NCBI GenBank assembly: GCA_028873695.1
Contig: JAPPNU010000017.1
Location: forward strand, 174,554-238,553
Length of the DNA: 64,000 nt
Direction: 5' to 3'
From: Gemmatimonadota bacterium
Lineage (GTDB): Bacteria > Latescibacterota > UBA2968 > GCA-2709665
A program made the translations under genes and the position numbers. The stretch's first letter is position 1, and every line of letters starts with the position of its first letter. The notes beneath the pieces were generated by a model, which was not told where the DNA came from, did not search any database, and worked only from the letters and a program-made list of their open reading frames with translations. Below, piece by piece: positions 56,081 to 64,000 of this stretch.

Positions 56081-57664
56081 TCAGATCGCGGCCATCGCCA
56101 TCCCCGGAGAACCGGGATCGGCCCCCCCGTCAAGGGTTCCCGCTTCCGGATCCAGGATGATGCCGTGTACGGACGCGATTCCACCGTAGCCGTCCAGCAG
56201 GGAATGGACCTCGTGGCCCATCGCCCTGACGCCCTCGCAGACGGAAGGCGCGATTCTGGAGTGGGCGACGATCACGTCGCTCTGGCAGTCGAACCTGGGC
56301 GCGGCGATCGCCTCCGTCGCCGACATTCCGTGGTCGATCACGTTGAGAATCGCGTGCAGGATTCCGGTCACAATCCGCGTACCCCCGGGCGCGCCCACGG
56401 TGAGGAAGGGACGGTCCCCCGCTTTCACCAGCGTCGGCGCCATGCCCGTCGTTCTCGACTTGCCCGGTTCGATCGAATTCACCTGCCCGGGCACGGGGTT
56501 GAAGCAATTCATACAATTATTGTACATGAAGCCCAATCCCGGCGTAATCACATCCGAACCCGATCCCAGCGAATGGGTGAGCCCCACCACGTTGCGCCAC
56601 CGGTCCACAACGGAGATATGCGTGGTACTGGGCGGCTCATGAGGGCGCCATCGCGGGATGGTGATTTTCTCCCTGGCATCGATACGCCGGCGCCAGGCAG
56701 CGGCGCGTTCCCCAGACAGAAGATCCTCCACCGGAACGTCCACGAATGCTGGGTCTCCGATCAGATTCGCACGGTCCGTCCACGCCGCCTTCATCGCCAT
56801 CGACACGGTATACACGTATTCCGCGGAAAGGTGCGCCATATCCGCAAGGTTGTAACCCTCGAGGATCTTCAGCACCTGCAGTATGGTCAACCCCCCGCCG
56901 GGAGGCTGGTTGGAGGCGACCGTGTATCCCCGGTACTGCAGGCCCAACGGCGACGTTACTGTCACCTCATAGCGATTGAGATCTTCCAGCGTCACGAATC
57001 CGCCGCCCTTTTCCATATCTTCGGCTATCGTCCCTGCCATATCCCCGCGATAGAAGACCTCTTCGCCGCCCTCGGCCAGGACCGAAAACGTCCTGGCCAT
57101 ATCCGGATTGGCGATCAGTTCGCCCCCTCCCTCGTGGGGCGACGACGCGACCGTTGTCCAGGGTGACGTTTCAGGAGTTGGAATCTGTTTCCACGCGGCC
57201 GCCGTTGCGCGGGTCACCTCGTAACCGCCGGCTGCGACCGCGATGCCGGGCTGGAGGGTATCCGACCACGGCATCGTACCGTAATCCGTCTGGGCCCTGT
57301 AAAGACCTGCCACCGTACCGGGAGTCGTCACCGCGCCGTACCCGCGGTCGTTGACCTGGCCCTTCAGCGTGTAACCGTATCCCGTGGCGTTCTCACGGAG
57401 AATCTCGGGTTCCCACATGTCGGACCGAACCCGCGCGCCCGCCTTCCCGTGAAAATCCAGAATCGTATCGGATTCCGGCGTATGGACGTACATCATCCCG
57501 AAGCCGCCGACGCCGCAACTGCGCGGTGTGGTCACCATCTGGACAAATGCCGCCGATACGGCCGCGTCGACGGCATTTCCGCCTTCGGCCAGTACCCTGA
57601 CACCGGCGTCTACGGCCAGCGGCTGCGGCGCTGAAACCATGCCTTTCACATGATTTCCTTTCAT
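56081..57664 (-). CDS. ggt: Gamma-glutamyltransferase family Ntn-hydrolase
   Basis: 527 residues. Self-processing site Thr347 (STTHISVVD) and downstream NNCMNCFNP, GSGSDVITPGLGFMYNN, GAPGGTRIVTGILH motifs. N-terminal AVDAGVRVLAEGGNAVDAAVSAAF is typical. There is no signal peptide, so it may be a cytosolic or non-classical member; these also include cephalosporin acylase-like and AHL-acylase-like enzymes. Acts on gamma-glutamyl compounds such as glutathione, by family. Confidence 0.9.
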   Translation of the reverse strand: MKGNHVKGMVSAPQPLAVDAGVRVLAEGGNAVDAAVSAAFVQMVTTPRSCGVGGFGMMYVHTPESDTILDFHGKAGARVRSDMWEPEILRENATGYGYTLKGQVNDRGYGAVTTPGTVAGLYRAQTDYGTMPWSDTLQPGIAVAAGGYEVTRATAAAWKQIPTPETSPWTTVASSPHEGGGELIANPDMARTFSVLAEGGEEVFYRGDMAGTIAEDMEKGGGFVTLEDLNRYEVTVTSPLGLQYRGYTVASNQPPGGGLTILQVLKILEGYNLADMAHLSAEYVYTVSMAMKAAWTDRANLIGDPAFVDVPVEDLLSGERAAAWRRRIDAREKITIPRWRPHEPPSTTHISVVDRWRNVVGLTHSLGSGSDVITPGLGFMYNNCMNCFNPVPGQVNSIEPGKSRTTGMAPTLVKAGDRPFLTVGAPGGTRIVTGILHAILNVIDHGMSATEAIAAPRFDCQSDVIVAHSRIAPSVCEGVRAMGHEVHSLLDGYGGIASVHGIILDPEAGTLDGGADPGSPGMAMAAI

Positions 57665-57890
57665 TTCAGTTCGGTGGAAAAAACGCAGGTTGAGGCGAAA
57701 GACTATCGTTGATACGTCATTGCCGATTCACTCCTCGTCGGCTTGCAGGGGCGTCCGTAGTGGACGCCGGTTTCCTGTACGCCGCGTGCCGGTCGAAAAA
57801 GTAACGCTGGCAAAGCCTGAGGCGGGATATTATATTCCCGCGCCCCTTCAAAAGCAAGTGCAAACCCGATACAACGACGGAGGCAGCCCC

Positions 57891-58709
57891 ATGGAAATCT
57901 CACTCGCGGGATGGAGTATTCACCGGAGGTTCAGGGATTCCGAGAATCCCTTGCGTCTTCTCGACTTTCCCGCTCTCGCCGTTGAAGAATTCGACATTCG
58001 CCTGCTGGAACTCAACAGCCCCTTCTTCAGGTATGCCGATTCCGACAACCCCGCGACGAGTCGCCTGGCCGCCGGGTATCTCGTCGAACTGCGCCAACGC
58101 GCCGTGGATTCGGGGGTACGGCTGCTGAATGTCGCGGTAGACGGCCATGGCGACCTCGCCTCCCCGGATGAAACGGATCGAAAACAGGCCGTTGACAACC
58201 ACAAGAAATGGATCGACGCCTGCCTGACGCTGGGATGCAACGCGTTTCGGGCCAACAGCGGCCCCGGTTGGCGCGAGCCGGTCACCGAAACCCATATTGA
58301 ACAATGCATCCGGAGCTTTGGCGAACTCACGGAACTATGCGCCCAGGCGGCCATCCGGCTGCTGATGGAGAATCACGGGGGCGTATCGGTATCGGCGGAC
58401 AACATCCTGTGTGTCATGGACGCGGTCGGGAGCGACTATTGCCGGGTCCTCGCGGACTTCCTCAACTGGCCGGCGGAAGACGACAAGCTGGTGAATCTGG
58501 AGAAGGTGGCCCCGTACGCATGGGCGACACATGCGAAATTCCTCAGCTTCGCCGAGGACGGCGAGTCGCGGGAAATCGACTGCGCGGCCGCCATCGGCAT
58601 CCTGAAAGAAGCGGGCTACGACAACCCCTACGGTATTGAATACGAGGGAAGGACAGACGACCACGAGGGCGTTCTGAAGAGCAAAGCGCTCCTGGAAAAA
58701 CACGCCTGA
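57891..58709 (+). CDS. Sugar phosphate isomerase/epimerase family TIM barrel
   Basis: 272 residues from ATG 57891 (GGAGG eight bases upstream); the frame extends up but lacks support. Xylose-isomerase-like AP endonuclease 2 fold: MEISLAGWSIHRRF, LLNVAVDGHGDL, RLLMENHGGVSVSADN (Glu metal ligand region), and YGIEYEGRTDDHEGV with the final Glu. Probably acts on a sugar or sugar acid; substrate unknown. Confidence 0.85.
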   Translation: MEISLAGWSIHRRFRDSENPLRLLDFPALAVEEFDIRLLELNSPFFRYADSDNPATSRLAAGYLVELRQRAVDSGVRLLNVAVDGHGDLASPDETDRKQAVDNHKKWIDACLTLGCNAFRANSGPGWREPVTETHIEQCIRSFGELTELCAQAAIRLLMENHGGVSVSADNILCVMDAVGSDYCRVLADFLNWPAEDDKLVNLEKVAPYAWATHAKFLSFAEDGESREIDCAAAIGILKEAGYDNPYGIEYEGRTDDHEGVLKSKALLEKHA

Positions 58710-58754
58710 GCGTTCGATAGAGGGGACGCGCGACGCGCCGCGGAACGATTGAAA

Positions 58755-60302
58755 TCACCCGGACGCCGTGAACTGAAACGCATACAGCTTGCAGTCGCGC
58801 ATGACGAAACGCATCCTGATCGGCCTGCCTGACAGTTCGCCGACGTTCGTCCTGCCGCCCCACCGCACGGGCATCCGGACGGAATTGCCGCAGAGCCAGG
58901 ACGCATCGGTTTCGGCGAAACTCCCGATCGGCCGGCCGAGATGGTCCTGCAACTCTACCCTCACGGAACCTCCCCCTCCGGTATCCAGGTTCAACTCCAG
59001 CTGCGTCCCTTCAAATCGAATCGCCGGGGTGACAAGCTCACCGCCCCCGTAGCCGGCATCCGCCGATACGAATCCGTCCAGCCGCATCACGGCTCGGCCG
59101 ATTCCGCTGAGATGCCTCCCTGCCGCCGGGTCGACCACACCGTCGTGATCCCTGTTGTTGCCGCTGTAATAGATCCATAACTCGTCCCCCATCGGTACGG
59201 GGTGCGGCATCGCCCACACCATGCGGGAAGAAAAACTCCCCTCCCTGCCGGGCTTGAGGAACGCCTTGCGCCCGCCGCATCGCTGAAAGTCGATACCGTC
59301 CCGGCTGACGGACAGCCGGGCGTCGAAACGACTGGGGCCGTAGATTCTCTGGGTTTCTTCCCGGGCGACGCCCATATCGTCGCGCACGACGGTGACAATC
59401 GGCTCGCGGTCGTACCAGTACCAGTTTGCGTTGGCCAGCATGATGTACACGCCGTCGGGGTCCGGATATTTGAAGACCAACGCGCCGTAGTAGTCGACGG
59501 GCACGCGACCGTAAGGACGTTCCGGTCCCTCGTGTCGAAGGGGAACGGGCGTTTCATAGGTGTCCATATCCGCGTCGTCAGGCCGCATAACAATTCGCTG
59601 ATTACCCCATTCGCACAAATCCTCGGACTCCAGCCTGCGCACCGTGCGGTAGTTGAGATTGCCACCGGCGGTGCCGTGCCGCTGCGCGAACCAGTGCCGG
59701 GTATACATCGCGTAGCGCCCGACGGGCGGATCCCAGAAGACGACGGTCTGCGTATCCCACCCGCCGCGGCTGAGCCGGAGGTCGCGCGTCAGCTTCCAGT
59801 GAATCCCGTCGGGCGATCCGTGCATGTGCAGATGGCCCCATACCTGGGGTGGCGAATACACTTTTGCCTGGTTCCTGAAGCGGAATTCAGGCGCCGCGTG
59901 AGGATCGATCCAGACGGAACTACCTCCAATCTTACCCGGGATGACAATGTTGTTCCGCGTTGTCCCGCCGGATTCGAACAGGTTCAGGACCGGCTTGGTA
60001 AATTGGATGCCGTCCGCAGACTCGGCGTAGGCGACGTGGGCTTCGTCTTTGCCGGACCGGTAGTCGCCGATACGAACGTGATACCATGCGCGAATCCTCC
60101 CGTCGACGTCCTTGAGAATGCTGCTGTAAATCCCGTAGCTCGCTCCGGGTCGCCGTTCCCACGCTTCGTCGGGCATCAGTACCGGTTCGTCCGCCTGATA
60201 GGGCGGATTCATGGCAAATGTGACACCGGCGCTGGATTCGACGAATTTCGAATCCACGAACAGTTGCTTTCCGGTTCCCACGTCGATTGCCTGGCTCTGC
60301 AT
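58755..60302 (-). CDS. GH32/GH43-like beta-propeller protein
   Basis: 515 residues, no signal peptide. The N-terminal ~400 residues have repeated propeller blades with VYSPPQVWGHLHMHGSPDGIHW, RYAMYTRHW, YGPSRFDARLSVSRDGIDF and MGDELWIYYSGNN, like uncharacterised GH32 N-terminal-type proteins common in Planctomycetes and relatives. The C-terminal ~100 residues are a jelly-roll with ELQDHLGRPIGSFAETDA. Likely a glycoside hydrolase or sugar-binding protein. The next gene upstream on the same strand (62111-60357) is also carbohydrate-related. Confidence 0.7.
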   Translation of the reverse strand: MQSQAIDVGTGKQLFVDSKFVESSAGVTFAMNPPYQADEPVLMPDEAWERRPGASYGIYSSILKDVDGRIRAWYHVRIGDYRSGKDEAHVAYAESADGIQFTKPVLNLFESGGTTRNNIVIPGKIGGSSVWIDPHAAPEFRFRNQAKVYSPPQVWGHLHMHGSPDGIHWKLTRDLRLSRGGWDTQTVVFWDPPVGRYAMYTRHWFAQRHGTAGGNLNYRTVRRLESEDLCEWGNQRIVMRPDDADMDTYETPVPLRHEGPERPYGRVPVDYYGALVFKYPDPDGVYIMLANANWYWYDREPIVTVVRDDMGVAREETQRIYGPSRFDARLSVSRDGIDFQRCGGRKAFLKPGREGSFSSRMVWAMPHPVPMGDELWIYYSGNNRDHDGVVDPAAGRHLSGIGRAVMRLDGFVSADAGYGGGELVTPAIRFEGTQLELNLDTGGGGSVRVELQDHLGRPIGSFAETDASWLCGNSVRMPVRWGGRTNVGELSGRPIRMRFVMRDCKLYAFQFTASG

Positions 60303-60356
60303 CGCTCAATCTTCCTCGACCTTCAACCGACGACGAAAGTCATCGGTCAAAATCCG

Positions 60357-62111
60357 TTACGGACGCGGAGCGAGACCGGCTCTCCGGTCCCATTCGCGGA
60401 TTTTCCGCCACAATTTCTCCGCGTTGACTTTAAAGCCGTTTTCCGTCAGACTAATATACGTGCAGCCCTCATAGAAATTGTAGACTTCGAAACCGTCTCC
60501 GGCGATGCGGCGGATATTCCGCAATTCCATGTCCACGAAATCCTTTTCGCGCATTCCCTCGAACCTCGGATTGGGCGTGTAGGCCATTCGCAGTCCGAGT
60601 TCTTTGCAGAAGTTCAACGCCTTTCGATAGAAGCGGTCGATTGCCTCCTGCTGTCCTGCTGACAGGTTTTTCGCCTGAAACCGTTTGAAATTCACGACGT
60701 CCACCCAGCCTTCCGTCAACCATCTGCGCCAGTTCCAATAGATCTGACAGAGGCTTTGTTGCCGGGGCTCACGGTCCATGCCCGGATATGCCGTGAGGTG
60801 CATCCATGTCTCCTTTCCGTGAGACCGGATCAGTTGAGATGCTTCCATCAAGAACAGATCGAAATATTCCCCGCGCAATTCCCGCCAGGCGCCCCGATCG
60901 AACGATTCTCGCGTAATGTCTACGCCATGCCGGTCGCTGAACGCGTCGACAACGGGCTTCCCGAATCCGTAATTCTCGAAATCCATATTCTGCGTATGAC
61001 TGTCGACCCGGATGTCCACCCCGTCGCAGCCCGCGTCGAGTTCATACCGAATGACGTCGAACAGCCAGCCTCTGACATCCGGATACCCGAGCTCGACCGC
61101 GGACGTTAGAAACCGGTTTCTTCCGCGCGCGATACCCATAAACGGAACCTTGTCCACGTTCAGCCGGTACCGCCCCGCGGAGTGCTGCCAGTCGTGTCCC
61201 CCGGGATGGTTTTCGAACGGAATGAGCCAGTTGGCGTCAAATCCGATGCCCGCCTCTTCAAACGTACCGAGAGACACGGAATAGTCGGACCTGGGGACGA
61301 ATCCCCACGTGAAGACCACGGGCGCTCCGGTAACGTCCTCGACTTCCAGCAGCGCGGTCAGTGTGTTCGTAATGCCGGCTGCACCGGCGAATCGGATGCA
61401 AAAGAACGGCTGGGAGATCTCCAGGCCGGAAATTTCGATGCAGGCGAATTCCCCTTCGTTCGCGAAACGCCTTTCCGGCGCCGGCGCAAAGACCGGCGGC
61501 TTTCTCCGTCGCACGGTAACGTCCACCCGGCTGCTGCCCCGGTATGGCGCGTATCGCGCGTTCGTCTCGCTGACAAACAGTTCAATGTCCGGGACCCCTT
61601 CCAGGCGATCCGTTTCGTGCCAGAGGCGAATCGTCCGCACGGGTTTTCGAATACCTGCCGGTTCCAATAACGACGGGTGAATCTCCACGCGCCGGTCCGG
61701 ATGCTCGCGAAGCCATCGGAACGCCATCTGGCCCGAGCCGCCGACCTGGGGAATGCCCGGCAGCACATCGGGCGCCGTACCCAATGGATAAAACCGTCCG
61801 GGGCCAAAGCTGGCCATATCGTTTATCTTGTGTACAGCGTATACTTTCAGTCCGACCCGATGCGCCTCTTCGCACAGCAACGCCAGGGGATTCGGAACGG
61901 ATTCCACAAATGCACGGGCCCCGCCCCTGAGATCGGTGGAGGAACCCCGATCCCATTTGCCCATCTCCTTGTCCCCCATCTCAATCCAATGAATTCCCTT
62001 CATACCCAGATCGGCCACGAGGCGGATATATTCCCGGAGCCGCTCAGCGGTCCAGGGGACGGACGTCGCGGTGAAGTCGTCCCTGAAATCCAGGGTCATA
62101 TGGAATTCCAT
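60357..62111 (-). CDS. Large TIM-barrel-like protein, putative glycoside hydrolase
   Basis: 584 residues from ATG 62111 (GAGG upstream). The N-terminal LREYIRLVADLGMKGIHWIEM and AHRVGLKVYAVHK and the later RYELDAGCDGVDIRVDSHTQ, LIRSHGKETWMHLTAYPG and VDVVNFKRFQ fit a barrel of the GH10/GHL10-like type, with a beta-rich insertion (about residues 150-290). I cannot assign catalytic Glu/Asp with certainty. It is 55 bases upstream of the propeller gene, probably co-transcribed. Confidence 0.6.
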   Translation of the reverse strand: MEFHMTLDFRDDFTATSVPWTAERLREYIRLVADLGMKGIHWIEMGDKEMGKWDRGSSTDLRGGARAFVESVPNPLALLCEEAHRVGLKVYAVHKINDMASFGPGRFYPLGTAPDVLPGIPQVGGSGQMAFRWLREHPDRRVEIHPSLLEPAGIRKPVRTIRLWHETDRLEGVPDIELFVSETNARYAPYRGSSRVDVTVRRRKPPVFAPAPERRFANEGEFACIEISGLEISQPFFCIRFAGAAGITNTLTALLEVEDVTGAPVVFTWGFVPRSDYSVSLGTFEEAGIGFDANWLIPFENHPGGHDWQHSAGRYRLNVDKVPFMGIARGRNRFLTSAVELGYPDVRGWLFDVIRYELDAGCDGVDIRVDSHTQNMDFENYGFGKPVVDAFSDRHGVDITRESFDRGAWRELRGEYFDLFLMEASQLIRSHGKETWMHLTAYPGMDREPRQQSLCQIYWNWRRWLTEGWVDVVNFKRFQAKNLSAGQQEAIDRFYRKALNFCKELGLRMAYTPNPRFEGMREKDFVDMELRNIRRIAGDGFEVYNFYEGCTYISLTENGFKVNAEKLWRKIREWDRRAGLAPRP

Positions 62112-62253
62112 CGTGCCGCCTCTGGAGGTCTCGTCCAATTCCGCAATGCGATCTCGCGCGTGGACCTGCCGCCTTGACAATGGCATTGAGAGATCCTATC
62201 TTGTATCTGCCGGTCAGGTCCCGGTTTCAGACCCAGCAATAGGAAACGCCCCG

Positions 62254-62631
62254 ATGCCGCTGACCATCAACAAAATCATCAGGCCGAATGCGATCTGGCA
62301 GGAGATGTATCTTCGGGTACGAGAGGGCCAGCGCCTCGTCATTTCCGCCGAAGGCATCTGGTCCCCCGAGATGCGTCCTGCTACCATTACCTGGTGCGGC
62401 GCAAATGGAATAGAAGGCCTCCTGGCCGGAGACGACTACCTCCTGCCAGGTACCAACGTGGGCGCCCTGATCTGCCGGGTCGGACCGGAAAATCCGCCCA
62501 TGGCGGCAGGGGTCTATTTCGACCTGTTCTCACCTTACGAGGGGCCACTGTTTATGGCAATGAACGAGAACCCCGAATACCAGAACCAGGCCGGGGCGAT
62601 TCAGGCCCAGATCATTCTGTTTGAACGGTGA
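62254..62631 (+). CDS. Small LecA (PA-IL)-like lectin-fold protein
   Basis: 125 residues from ATG 62254 (AGGAA upstream). It has the PA-IL pattern: VREGQRLVISAEGIWS, a loop with LLAGDDYLLPGTNVGALICRVG (LICR-x-G matches LIxRIG of the family), PPMAAGVYFDLFSPYEGPLFMAMNENP. PA-IL binds galactose through a calcium site. The stop overlaps the GTG of the permease gene, so they are coupled. No signal peptide. The assignment is by pattern. Confidence 0.65.
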   Translation: MPLTINKIIRPNAIWQEMYLRVREGQRLVISAEGIWSPEMRPATITWCGANGIEGLLAGDDYLLPGTNVGALICRVGPENPPMAAGVYFDLFSPYEGPLFMAMNENPEYQNQAGAIQAQIILFER

Positions 62632-63419
62632 CCCCCGCCTCCGTCATTCGTGTCCTCATCCGTGAGTACGGCCTCTCGCTCGTCTTCGTTCTCGTCACAC
62701 TCGGAATCTGGGAACTGCTGGTCGCTGCGTGGGACATCGCAGACTATATCCTGCCGGCGCCTTCGCAGATCCTCGGCAAACTGGTTGCGGCGCGCTACAC
62801 GCTCTTGTCCCATGCCTGGGTCACTCTGCAGGAAGCGCTATGGGGTTTTCTTCTCGGCGCCGGCACGGGCGTGGCGGGTGCGATTCTCATGGCGCGCTCT
62901 CCGATCATCGAGCGCATGCTGTATCCCGTCGTCATTTCATCCCAGACCTTTCCGAAAGAAGCGCTCGCCCCCCTGTTTATCGTCTGGTTCGGCCTCGGGT
63001 TGTTCCCCAAGGTGATCATCGCGGCGCTCATTTCCTTTTTCCCGGTCATCATCAATACCACACGCGGCCTCCTGGCCGTGGACCCGATCATTCTGGATTT
63101 GATGCGGGCGCTTTCCGCGGGGCGCCGCCAGATACTGATCAAAGTCAGGCTGCCGCACGCCATTCCATATCTGTTCGCCGCTTTGAAAATCTGTGTGACC
63201 CTGAGTGTGATCGGCGCGGTTGTCGGGGAGTTCGTGGGCGCCAGCGCCGGTCTGGGGCACCTTACGCGGCTGGCCAACTCTGAACTGGCTACCGATCTCA
63301 TGTTCGCCGCGCTGATTGTGCTTGGCGCGATGGGCACGTTCCTTTTCCTGATTGTGGAACGCCTGGAAAAACTCCTGCTCAAACGCTGGGGCGACTTCCA
63401 CGAACCGCTCAGGCGATAA
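62628..63419 (+). CDS. ABC transporter permease, NitT/TauT type
   Basis: 263 residues starting at GTG 62628, which overlaps the lectin stop. Six transmembrane helices with the permease coupling motif EALAPLFIVWFGLGLFPKV and the EAA-like loop RALSAGRRQILIKVRLPHAIPY. This type imports nitrate, sulfonates, thiamine precursors or pyrimidines. Confidence 0.9.
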   Translation: MTPASVIRVLIREYGLSLVFVLVTLGIWELLVAAWDIADYILPAPSQILGKLVAARYTLLSHAWVTLQEALWGFLLGAGTGVAGAILMARSPIIERMLYPVVISSQTFPKEALAPLFIVWFGLGLFPKVIIAALISFFPVIINTTRGLLAVDPIILDLMRALSAGRRQILIKVRLPHAIPYLFAALKICVTLSVIGAVVGEFVGASAGLGHLTRLANSELATDLMFAALIVLGAMGTFLFLIVERLEKLLLKRWGDFHEPLRR

Positions 63420-63453
63420 ACATCAATCCGGAACCGTTCACTGGGGGAATCCG

Positions 63454-64000
63454 ATGAACCGTATGGCCTGGCTCTTCCTTGCAATCCTGGTTGCCTGCGG
63501 CAAACCACCCGAGACGTTACAGCGCGTCCAGCTGCTTCTGGATTGGAAGGCGCAGATGGAGCACGCCGGTTTCTTTGCGGCGAAGGCGAAAGGATTTTAC
63601 GAAGCCGAGGGGATATCGGTTGAGATTCTCGAAGGTACCGGTGCGCCTACGACAGCGCGTCTCGTCGGCAGCGGCAAATATCAACTCGGAGTCTCCAGCG
63701 GATCAGCCACCCTGATCGCGCGCACCAGGGATATCCCGGTGGTCTCCCTCGCCGTGATCAACCAGCATTCGCCGGTTGTGGTTTATGCGCTGGAAGAGAA
63801 TAACATCCGAAAACCGGAGGATCTGATCGGCAAACGGGTCGGCGTCAATATCGGGGGAACCAAACACCGGGAATTTCAGGCATTTCTCAAGAAGGTGGGT
63901 ATCGAAGAAGAACGCGTGCGGGTGATGGGGATGACGGAATCCAGTCCCGCGCCCCTCCTTGCCGGCAAGGTCGACGCCATGCTGGGGTATACCGAAGACC
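63454..64000 (+). CDS. Lipoprotein substrate-binding protein, NMT1/THI5-like (cut by window end)
   Basis: 182 codons, open to the right edge. Signal MNRMAWLFLAILVACG has a lipobox ending in Cys; then LLLDWKAQMEHAGFFAAKAKGFYEAEGISVEIL, the N-terminal signature of the NMT1/THI5 family (thiamine or pyrimidine precursors, or related compounds). Preceded by GGGGGA. Follows the permease by 34 bases; the ATPase gene should lie beyond the window. Confidence 0.88.
   Translation, partial: MNRMAWLFLAILVACGKPPETLQRVQLLLDWKAQMEHAGFFAAKAKGFYEAEGISVEILEGTGAPTTARLVGSGKYQLGVSSGSATLIARTRDIPVVSLAVINQHSPVVVYALEENNIRKPEDLIGKRVGVNIGGTKHREFQAFLKKVGIEEERVRVMGMTESSPAPLLAGKVDAMLGYTED

Overview
The window looks like a chromosomal segment of a free-living, diderm, aerobically respiring bacterium of the FCB group. 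The best guess is Latescibacterota or a close relative. This rests on a very large SprA-type outer-membrane translocon, an 11-subunit complex I without NuoEFG, a SUF-only iron-sulfur locus, LptF/LptG, and a run of sugar/amino-acid catabolic genes of the kind seen in marine Latescibacterota, Poribacteria and Planctomycetes. The placement is inferred from gene content; no marker gene phylogeny could be run.

Layout. 0-11 kb is housekeeping: a tetraheme cytochrome c, a type I phosphodiesterase, tRNA-His and tRNA-Arg, an outer-membrane barrel gene split by a TGA, a beta-propeller lipoprotein, an endonuclease III-like glycosylase, an HD phosphohydrolase, an M23 peptidase, and the lptF-lptG pair on the minus strand. 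11-25 kb holds sprA, a coupled comEA-like/PilM-like/coaD trio, obg, dprA, lexA with an operator inside its own promoter, and an unknown gene followed by a PqqD-like RiPP recognition protein. 25-36 kb is one minus-strand complex I operon, nuoABCDHIJKLMN, with a MITE-like element between nuoK and nuoL. 36.6-44.4 kb is the divergent SUF operon: sufB-C-D-S-U, a SufT-like gene, an Rrf2 regulator, a second nuoB and nfuA. It has a strong promoter carrying a 12-bp palindrome and ends in a strong terminator.

44.5-52 kb: a radical SAM protein whose apparent TGA stop sits in the exact codon context Cys-TGA-Ala-Glu-Pro. This is the tail motif of the CUAEP/CCAEP-tail radical SAM (seleno)protein family, and a SECIS-like hairpin follows. 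A convergent ATP-grasp gene comes next, then the ytfJ(gerW)/DUF2953 pair, a HicAB module beside a nucleotidyltransferase remnant, a phosphohexomutase and a GNAT acetyltransferase. 52-64 kb is catabolic and transport: an SDR, a PHP-type metallohydrolase, an aspartate-family aminotransferase, gamma-glutamyltransferase, a xylose-isomerase-like TIM barrel, two carbohydrate-related proteins, a LecA-like lectin-fold protein, and an ABC permease with its lipoprotein substrate-binding protein running off the right edge.

The most notable items are the probable selenocysteine radical SAM protein; the barrel gene interrupted by TGA just after its signal peptide, with a hairpin downstream; the extra NuoB embedded in the SUF operon; the orphan PqqD pair; two families of short inverted-repeat elements; and the lexA and suf control regions. 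No CRISPR array, rRNA, prophage or transposase gene was seen.
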